This document shows, in pieces, positions 56,330 through 64,000 of a stretch of DNA of 64,000 nucleotides. Every line of letters begins with the position of its first letter. The stretch's first letter is position 1. The position numbers and the translations under genes are program-made. The notes under the pieces are model-generated. The model ran no database searches, was not told the DNA's origin, and saw only the letters and a program-made list of their open reading frames with translations. The DNA comes from Viridothelium virens (taxonomy: Eukaryota > Ascomycota > Dothideomycetes > Trypetheliales > Trypetheliaceae), in NCBI GenBank assembly GCA_010094025.1, contig ML991775.1:558001-622000 (forward strand). Reading direction: 5' to 3'.

Positions 56330-59300
56330 TCAGTAAGGCGTGAATTCCTTCTGCGTTGGAGTGCGAGGCTCGTCATCCATGAAAGAGCCCGTGCTATCAT
56401 TAAATCCGAGGTTAATATTCAACAATCTTGTCCCATGGAATCTACTGTCCTGGCGGGGATGCGCATTCGTTTCAGTCGATATTCCAGTCTCCTTCTCCAG
56501 CTCCTCAATTATCCCTTTCCGCCTCGACTGTTCTTCTTCCTGGGCTAGGTGCGACGCTTCGGTGCCAAGATCAAGGTCTTTTTCAAGTGTGGGCGTTGTG
56601 TCTGTCTTGACCTCCTCAAGCAATTTGCCCAAGCTGGCTACGCTACTCGGTCGCTCAAAATCCTCCTCTGGTATGTCAAGGTCAACATCTTTTCCCGAGA
56701 ATATGTCAAAGTTACGTGAGAGATACTGATTTAGACGCCACTGTTGTCGCTCCCAGCTCTCGTCCACCAGCCGTAGGGCCGCTTTGATATCCTGGTCACT
56801 CAATTGTTGAGGTTGAGGTACCCCGTGTGCCCCGCCAGAGCTTGGGCCAGAGTTGGTGCGACTGAATCGCAACCCCCCCTTTGGAGACGACGGAGATAGT
56901 TTTGGAGAAGATGGAAATGACGCTTTGTTCCCAATAGTGGAGGCGATGCGTCCCCGAAAGTCAAAAGATCCACTAGATGGGAGGATCAGTCTGCTGCTAG
57001 CGCTTGATCGAGGCTTTGATTGTGATGCAACCGATGGTGCGTCCCGGACCGCTTTTACTTCACGCTCGGTCTGTCTTAGATGTCCACTCTTAGAAGAATC
57101 CATTGATGGAAGATAGATCAACGTCGTGTTACGGTGTAAAGAGTTCACAAGATCGGTAAGCCCAGTCAGAGGGATCTCATTGTAGTCGCAGTGAAGTTCG
57201 CGAAGAGTTGTGTTCTCTCTGAGAACGTCAGACAACGTTTGTGCCCCTTGCAGTCCCAACTTCTGATGCTGAACACGCAGTACACGAATAGATTTGTTCT
57301 GCGCGAGGCCACGAAGGGCAGCATTAAGACCAACGCCCAGATTGGCAACTTCAAGTTTGGAATCTTCTCCAGAAAGGTCAAGCTCTTCTAGAGTATCGTT
57401 TTCGGCCAACATACGTCGTAGGCATTCGCACGTTTCCTCGGTGGCATCATCCGGTAATGAAGGCCGAGAAATATCGAGGTACCTGATAGATTTATTCACT
57501 CGGAAGGCATGAATAAGTTTTCGAAAGAGTCCTTCATTTTCATACTCCAGCAGAGGAAGTGACACATACTGCGGCGCTAGACCACCAGCGATTGCTTTTG
57601 CAAATTGGGCGTGGTCTTTTTCAAAGTTGTTTTGGCTAATGTCAATGTGCATATTCCGAGGTTTTCCAGGCTCCCGTGTCAATGAATGCATCAAGACAGC
57701 GAGATCAGCGCCAGTGAGGGACGTACGATCTAGCCGAAGCTCCCGCAAAGTCTCTGAGTTGGTGCTCCGAAGATAGCAACACAAGGATTCGATGCTACTC
57801 TGATTCAGAGGTGTTCTACTTAGGCGAAGTTCATCAAGCTTCCAAGACATCAATACCTTGTCTGGTATGATGGGTTCATCGATGAGGATACGAGGGGTGC
57901 TTGTGAGGTGAACTTTTCGCATGGTCGTGAAGACGCTGATCTGTGATTCGAACTTTTGGTGGGTGAGCTCCACCTTGTTTCCTGAGAACTCCAAGGATTC
58001 CAGAGTCGCCCACTGGCCACGCATTCCATCAAGAATAAGCTCAAAGCGCCGATCGTTGAGACCGCACCGAGCCAACTCTATAGCACGGAGATGACAGATT
58101 CTATCTGCAGCGGCGTGAATGAGATAGTCGAGGTCGGTTTCCCCTAGTTGAATGCCGTTCAGACAGATCCAGTCCACATTCGTGCTCTGCAGACGACACA
58201 GTGGAAAGATGGCTTCCGCAACCCCACTACCCGGATCCTTGACCCTCTCATTGACATCGTAGTTTTCTTCGGGAGGCGTCCCAGTGATGCAATTTGAGAA
58301 GTCCATCCGACGAGTTTTCTTACTTGTTACAGCCAATGCCCGAATTTCTTGTACGAGTAAGGATGCGCTTTGAAGTTGCGAAGGTTCCATGGGAATCTCA
58401 GTACCACGCTTAGTAAAGTAGCACACATGCTCAGTGCCGTAAGGATCATAGCGATGATTGAGCGCGTCGAGTTTGATGCCTGAAAACGACACCGTTCCGA
58501 ACGTCTCGTTGTAGCGGAGTGCTCGCATGACAGCCAAAAGCTCATAAATGGAGTATTGGTCTGCACGATAATCCGAAGATGGGCATAGCTCGAAACGTGG
58601 AGCATCTTCGCAAGTATAATTGATGGTATACCGAATTTTGGAGGGATTTACGTCGTAGGCGACGCAGTAAGCAATCAAAGTCTTGTCAAGACTGCTGTGA
58701 TCATCGTTATGGATTGCTTCTGTTCGTTGGAGATCCCGTTCAACAGTTTGTGGTACGGAGAACGTATAGGGTCGTGCGGTCCACTCCGGGCGCAGTGCCA
58801 ACTCGACATGTCTAAGTCGAATTGCAATATTCACGCACTCGACAGAAGCTAGACAGAGTACGGTCGGCGGACAAAGGGGACGTCTGCCGAAACGTTAGTC
58901 CGTCAGATATATAGCATGACAAGCGCACGTGCACAAACCTGAACGATAATTCGAATGTGTCATCATGTTCGCTTATTCGTACAGATGTTAAATTCATAAT
59001 GCCGTATGATATCGTCTGGGCTGGACCATCTAAAGGACTAGAAACTCGTTTGTGCAGGGGTATAATGTGAACCTTGTGTAAACCAATTGCGAGGAATGAT
59101 ATGGTAGATGAAAGCTTGGCGAGATCCTCAGGGGACCGGCCGCCTGATTTTGAAACAGGGCGTTGGGCGATTCTATATAGGTCGAAACTATTAGGGTCGT
59201 AATCATTGTTGCGTTCGACGACAGAGGCGTTTCGGTTCAACACATGTCGAGGACTTGGGCGAGAATCCGTGAGTCGCGCGTTGGAAGCGGCGTTACGAAT

Positions 59301-60092
59301 GACGTTCAGCCATAGATCTCGTTCCTCAGGTTCAGAAAGCTGAAGAGACATGCAGGAAGCGTTGGTGCAATCATCGTCTAGATGATCAATCTCAATGGTG
59401 AAAAACGGGCGACCGTCGTCAACGTGATGGACAGCAATGACCTGGCGCAAAGGTATACCAATATCCCTCTCGCCAGAGTCGCTTGAGTTTAAAGATTGTA
59501 AGTCTTGCGCAGAACCTGCAGAAGGGACTGAGCTGTGTCGCTTGGTCTGTGACCGGCCGAGCATGGATGGTATGACACTGAATGATTCAGCAGCTTTGGC
59601 TTGGCTCTTGAAGCGCATTATATGGGTATCTGTGATTACTAGGTACTCTTTTTTCTTCCTGAACATGCCACTGCTGGTTTGCACCTCTCCGTGGTGGAGC
59701 ACGTTTTTTTCTTGCTCATCCTGACCGTCCCAAATGCTCGATGGGCTGTGACTCGAGTTCGACGTTGTAGTTTGGATGTCATCTTCTCCCAACGATTTCA
59801 AAGATCTGAGAGAGCCAAATATGGAAGACGGTCGCCCAGTCTTGCCGAGCATCGATGGCCTTGATTTGGGAGAGGCATTCTCATCAGTCTGCAGCGATGT
59901 TGAAGATTCGTCCTCGTAATGGGATGTGGAGATCGAGGGCAGGGTCGAGCGTTTTTTTAGAACGTTACCCGAAGCTTTTGGATCTGAGGGAGATGTAGCT
60001 TCGCTGCTGCTACTACTTGTTAGAGGGGTTAAACCAAGGGCGGCGTTGAAGAAGCTTCTCCTTCGGCCAGAGGAGGCGCTGGGCTTCGACAT
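56330..60092 (-). CDS. PH-domain and leucine-rich-repeat protein, CARMIL-like layout
   Basis: Two exons read leftward, 60092-58939 and 58883-56330, with a 55-nt phase-2 intron; 1235 codons. The N-terminal 110 residues are Ser-rich (MSKPSASSGRRRSFF). A PH-like domain follows (KKKEYLVITDTHIMRFKSQ to EPEERDLWLNVIRNA, about 170-310), then a second PH-like or linker region. Leucine-rich repeats of the ribonuclease-inhibitor type run from about 560 to 1000 (LDELRLSRTPL, LRELRLDRTSLTGADLA, LEELDLSGEDS, LRELHCDYNEIPLTGL). The C-terminus is disordered, with a helical DQDIKAALRLVDESWERQQWRL segment. CARMIL proteins bind capping protein and tune actin; fungal members of this type are little studied, so function is inferred from layout. 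No capping-protein-binding motif could be assigned. Confidence 0.82.
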
Positions 60093-60505
60093 GATAGTCA
60101 ATGGAGGCAAATGACCTCCTGTTAGTTCAACATGCGCATGGAACGTTGAAGACAGGCATTCGTCCGAGGGAGGGTCCAGCAAAGACGCCGTTATCGAGGG
60201 GACGTCAATGATCTGTCAAGCATAGGAAGAGCGACCCAGAATGACCGAGGAAAGTGCAGTAGGCCAGTCTTCTACAATGGATGAGAAAGGTAGGTGCATA
60301 TTGGACCAGATGTTGTGCCCCAAATGGGCGCAATTCCGGGGAGCACTCTGTTGACAAGCAGACAGAGCGGATGATGGTACGGAGTATCGGACAGGGCACC
60401 AACGATACCTACTCTAGAGGCGGAGCGGAGCGGACTTGTCATTACATTCGACTCTCTCTGAATCTTGTTATTTCTCTCTACACGCCTCTTTGTCACGTCA
60501 AACTC
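60093..60505. promoter_or_regulatory. Divergent promoter, PH-LRR protein / PET127
   Basis: A 413-bp spacer between head-to-head genes. It has a GGAGCGGAGCGGA short repeat (about 60422-60435). The open frame continues upstream of the chosen PET127 start, so a longer N-terminus cannot be fully excluded. Confidence 0.45.
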
Positions 60506-63459
60506 ATGCTCATACAGAGTGCCTTCAACTCTCTAAAGCCGCAATTGAGATTGGTCCAGCGTCATTTCTCAAGAGTCAATGGATATTACTACGCGAATCG
60601 CATCTTCGCCCTCGAAGCATCCAGGGCGACGACCAAAGCCTTCTTCGCTACCGCAACCGCCGAATCCAGCCCATCCACAGACACGTCTCCGACTGTCGTA
60701 GTTGACAAAGGCACTCAGTTGCCAGATGCTCATATTCCACATGATCTCGTAAAATCGGTACCGAAGAAAAAGAAAAAGAAAACGAAAAAGTCCAAATCAT
60801 CGAAAAACTTGTCGAAGGATGAGCAGTCAGTGAAGAGCCACGACAGCGTCCAATCGTCGGATCTACAGGAACAATGTGCGGACGACAAAAGCTCGGCGGT
60901 CGGGCCCAACGAGGTATCGAAGAAAAAAAAGGCGAAAAAGTCCAAATCATCGAAAAACCTGTCAGAGGATGAGCAGTCGGTGAAGAGACACGACAACGTT
61001 CAATCGCCGGGTCAACAGGAACAACATGCGGACGATAAAAGCTCGGCGGTGGGACCTAACGAGGTAGCAGACCAAAAGCCCGCGACTGAGCCGCTCTCCA
61101 AGAAGCCAGGAGAAAAAGTTGCTCGTGCAAAGAGACAAGCAGGAAGGAGGAGGCTCCGCATTCGTCATGTATCTACTACTGTATCTGACACGACCGACAC
61201 GAAGGACCAGCCCTCTCTTGTGAAGCAAGCGAAGAAGCTCCGAATTCGTCGTTATCCTACCATTGGACCTGACACAACCGAGACGAAGGAACCGTTCTCT
61301 CGCGTAGAGAAAGCGAAAACGCTTAAAGAGGCACTCCTAGGTAAACGGCAGGCTGCGCTCATCCTCCAGGCCAATGAAAAGGGCTCAACGCCCGCTGAGA
61401 TTCAGACCATCACAGCTTCTGAATTGAATATAAACAGTAGGTCTCATACATCGGCCGATAAAAGCCAAGTACTAACAGTGGCAGCGATTGAGTCTGAGAT
61501 GGCGCCAGTGCCTGGGCTTGCTCACGGACTTGATAGAGTGCTCTTCAAGTAAGTCCAGTTCGTCACGTCCTGATACTTTGCCTAACGCCAAGGTGAAGTC
61601 CAGGTATCTACCATCTTCAGGATCCGCGATCTAGAGTTTTCAATTTTGATCCATATTTGCAAATGATCATGCCGGTGGCAGAATTTGATTTTAACGCCTT
61701 AACACGCTTCGTCGCCTCATCGCAGGACGAAAGGCTTGCAAGTATTGCTAAACAGCATCACAGCAAATATGTCGGGTCTACATCCAGTATGACTGGTATT
61801 CTCAGTCACTTCCATTTTTTGCTGTCTCAGTGGCGAGAACTCAATCTCAGTATGCTATCAAAGGGATTTTCAGAGAGATCGACATCTTTTACAAAGTTGA
61901 CACGAGGTCCTTGTGCAATTATGCTCCGTTGGAAGAATGGTACGTACGCCATCGATGCTGATAAAGAGTTCGATAGTCCTACGATTCTGGCTATGCTTGG
62001 GAAATCGATGGAAAAATTGATGGTACTCCCGACGGAAGCTTACGAGCGGTACCGAAAGTCGGATCCTCAAGGTGTCTCTGAAGAAGAACGAGAAGCTACC
62101 GAATCATACCATTATTCAACCATGGGAGACTTTCTGATGAGATCTCAGCTTGACGCTCACGACTCGCGCCTACCAGGGACTGGCATGTTTGATATCAAGA
62201 CAAGGGCTGTCGTATCCATACGCATGTCTGCGTCAGACCATGAGAAGGGTATGGGGTATGAGATCCGACATGGGCAAGGTCGCTGGGAGTCTTTTGAACG
62301 CGAATACTACGACATGATGCGCGCAACTTTGCTGAAATATTCTCTTCAGGCCCGCATTGGAAGGATGGATGGAATATTTGCCGCCTTCCATAATGTTGAG
62401 CGTATTTTCGGCTTCCAGTACATCAGTCTGCCTGAAATAGATCGGGCGCTCCACGGACAGGATGACACCATACTCGGGGATCAGGAATTTAAGATCAGCC
62501 TCGCGTTATTGAATAAGATATTGAATCGGGCAACTGAGAAGTTCCCCAATACAGTACGTTTTAATGCTTTCGGTCGAATCGAAGTATCTCACACTAATAA
62601 ACTGTAGTCTCTCCGATTTCATTTTGAGACTCGGGATGCATCAGTCAACTTTATGTACATCTTTGTCGAGCCCGTTACTGAAGACGAGGTAGAAAGTATT
62701 CAACAAGCAACCAAAGAGAGGATTGAGCAATACGAGCGTTCTGTTCTTGGATTGAAGCCCGAAAGTGAGAGTGATGAAAAAGAAAATTCAAAAGATTGGG
62801 AGAGCATTATGGAGCAAGTCAAAGACGAAATGAGCAACGATGCTATCGATTCAGGGGAGCAATCCACGAGCACGATTGGTGCCGACAATACTTGCTCTTC
62901 TTCAGAAGACAGCCAGGGTCACCAGAAACAGAATGAAACCGGCCAAGAACAGGAAGAAGACCAGGCAAGTGATGAGACGACACCCACTTTTGACGTTGCA
63001 CAGACGGAAGCTGCAGCAGACACAACTGGAGGAGAAGCTAGCTCCGAAAACCCTCAGAGTACAGCCGACACCTCTCATTCAACTGAAAAGAAGTCCATCC
63101 TTGCCATGACGCTGATGACCCGTTCGAGAGTCAATGGAAAATACCACCTGCGTCCGGAAGGTTTAAAGCCTGATGATAAATGGAAAGTCGAGTACACCAT
63201 CACAGAGATTAGCTCACAGTCACGTGCACGGCATTTATACGACGCGTGCAAGCGAAGGCGCAAGAGTCTCTTACCGCAGGATAACCCTGAAGATGAAGTC
63301 GAGGACTACTACAGGTACATGATTCGACAAATCTCTGATAAAGGCAGGGAATGGAGGAATAAGATGGACGAGTGGGAGAGCCAACGCCAGAGAGTTGTAT
63401 TTCAAGCAGGCGACACTAACACAGTCAACCCTATTCGTCCCACAGAAGTAGCATCATAG
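60506..63459 (+). CDS. PET127: Mitochondrial mRNA-processing protein PET127
   Basis: Three exons: 60506-61548, 61599-62553 and 62608-63459 (introns 50 and 54 nt); 949 codons. Pet127 acts at the mitochondrial membrane in 5'-end processing and stability of mitochondrial RNAs with the degradosome; no catalytic mechanism is established. The first intron restores DRVLFK-to-NPGIYHLQDPRSRVFNFDPYL, a hallmark of the family, followed by IMPVAEFDFNALTRFV, GPCAIMLRWKNGTYAID and DSRLPGTGMFDIKTRAVVSIR. The N-terminal 340 residues begin with a presequence (LRLVQRHFSRVNGYYYANR), then carry Lys-rich low complexity with a 50-residue tandem duplication and a 28-residue one. A long acidic Gln/Glu-rich insert sits in the third exon. 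I chose the ATG directly before the presequence. Confidence 0.92.
60761..61066 (+). repeat. Tandem 150-bp duplication inside PET127
   Basis: Copy one 60761-60916 and copy two 60917-61066 match at a 150-bp offset over GAAAAAGTCCAAATCATCG, GATGAGCAGTC, CAACAGGAACAA-like and GACAAAAGCTCGGCGGT words, with a 6-bp length difference at the start. Both encode KKSKSSKNLS-x-DEQSVK-x-HD, then ADDKSSAVGPNEV. The frame is preserved. Confidence 0.92.
61154..61321 (+). repeat. Two-copy 84-bp coding repeat inside PET127
   Basis: CTCCGCATTCGTC at 61154 and CTCCGAATTCGTC at 61238 begin two 28-codon units: LRIRHVSTTVSDTTDTKDQP and LRIRRYPTIGPDTTETKEPF. They are more diverged than the 150-bp duplication just before them, so probably older. 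Confidence 0.8.
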
Positions 63460-63972
63460 CATGTGATAGATAGGTCACGCTCCCGAGTTAGAGGACGTGG
63501 AAAGAGCAGAGGAATATGTACGATGAATGTATGGGGCTATTCGGGACCGGATCACACAGCAGCGGGAAAGCTCCGATGTATTTTAGTAGAGCAGTAGAGC
63601 ATGTTTGGTTTTGATGCTGAATGGAATGATATCATGTACTGTATGGTCTATGCTCCGTATCCCATAAGATACACTAGCTTCCGAAAAAAAGCCTTGCAAC
63701 CTCTCTGCGTTTATTGTCTCTAGGATGAATATGGAGGACAAGGATCATTGGTGGATGCTTCTCGAAGCTTCCTTGGTCGGTGTCTTGCAAACACCGACTT
63801 GCATGAGCATTGAAAGCTAGGTAGCCTGAACATACCTTATCAACCTTCTCTCAGTTGACCTCCATACGCTTGCTCTTGGCTGCGTCAGAATTTCCACACT
63901 TCATTTCTCCAATAATAATTCGAGTCCCATTTGAACACACAGTCCTACCAAACTCCTTCAAATCATTGCAAC
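63460..63972. other. Spacer between PET127 and the right-edge gene
   Basis: About 510 bp with the PET127 3' flank and the promoter of the gene entering at the right edge. CTCCAATAATAATTC and pyrimidine-rich sequence precede the start. Nothing else seen. Confidence 0.45.
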
Positions 63973-64000
63973 ATGGTGGCAGAGACGAAGCTCTACGACC
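63973..64000 (+). CDS. Probable J-domain (DnaJ-type) co-chaperone, N-terminal fragment cut by the window edge
   Basis: Nine codons from an ATG in good context (CAACATGG) read MVAETKLYD before the window ends. This resembles the first residues of type I DnaJ proteins of ascomycetes, in which ETKxYDxLGV opens the J domain that stimulates Hsp70. With only nine residues this is a suggestion. Confidence 0.45.

Overview
The window looks like chromosomal DNA of a filamentous ascomycete (Pezizomycotina). The evidence is a WOPR-family regulator, genes split by short GT-AG introns (mostly 46-150 nt) with CTGAC/CTAAC-type branch sites, and orthologues of RAD16, PET127, LYS9, MTO1, CRD1, MRPL7, CBF5 and a derlin. 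I cannot name the species. I found no convincing tRNA or rRNA gene, no CRISPR array and no recognisable transposon or virus-derived element.

Layout. At 1-6.8 kb an intronless Gti1/Pac2 (WOPR, Ryp1/Sge1-like) transcription factor is followed by 4 kb with no supportable gene. At 6.8-12.5 kb lie cardiolipin synthase (+), a convergent Baeyer-Villiger-type flavin monooxygenase (-) and a small F-box-like gene (-), with a decayed relative just upstream of the last. At 13.8-15.9 kb is mitochondrial MTO1 (+). At 18.1-22.7 kb are a small secreted Ser/Thr-rich protein (-) and RAD16 (-). At 25.2-31.0 kb are a thioredoxin-fold protein without its CxxC, mitoribosomal uL5m (-), and head to head with it a ubiquitin-specific protease ending in a CaaX box. 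At 32.1-38.5 kb are two head-to-head surface-protein genes: a membrane-anchored pseudo-aspartic protease and a repeat-rich GPI-type protein. An F-box gene and an F-box-like gene flank a gene-poor 5.4 kb stretch at 38.7-46.8 kb. From 48.4 kb to the right edge the genes are dense: a divergent CBF5/dyskerin, a derlin, LYS9, a small membrane protein, a PH-LRR protein, PET127 and the first codons of a probable J-domain protein.

The genes do not form one pathway. Four serve mitochondria (CRD1, MTO1, MRPL7, PET127) but are scattered. Several intergenic spacers are shared divergent promoters (uL5m/USP, pseudo-protease/GPI protein, derlin/LYS9, PH-LRR/PET127).

The exon models were built by eye. I kept only models in which every splice phase agrees and the junction restores conserved family sequence; exceptions are stated. 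I see no obvious new multi-gene system. The best leads are single proteins: the CaaX-terminated deubiquitinase, the dyskerin with an Arg/Gly/Pro-rich N-terminus, the pseudo-aspartic protease paired with the GPI protein, and a perfect hairpin spanning the derlin stop codon.
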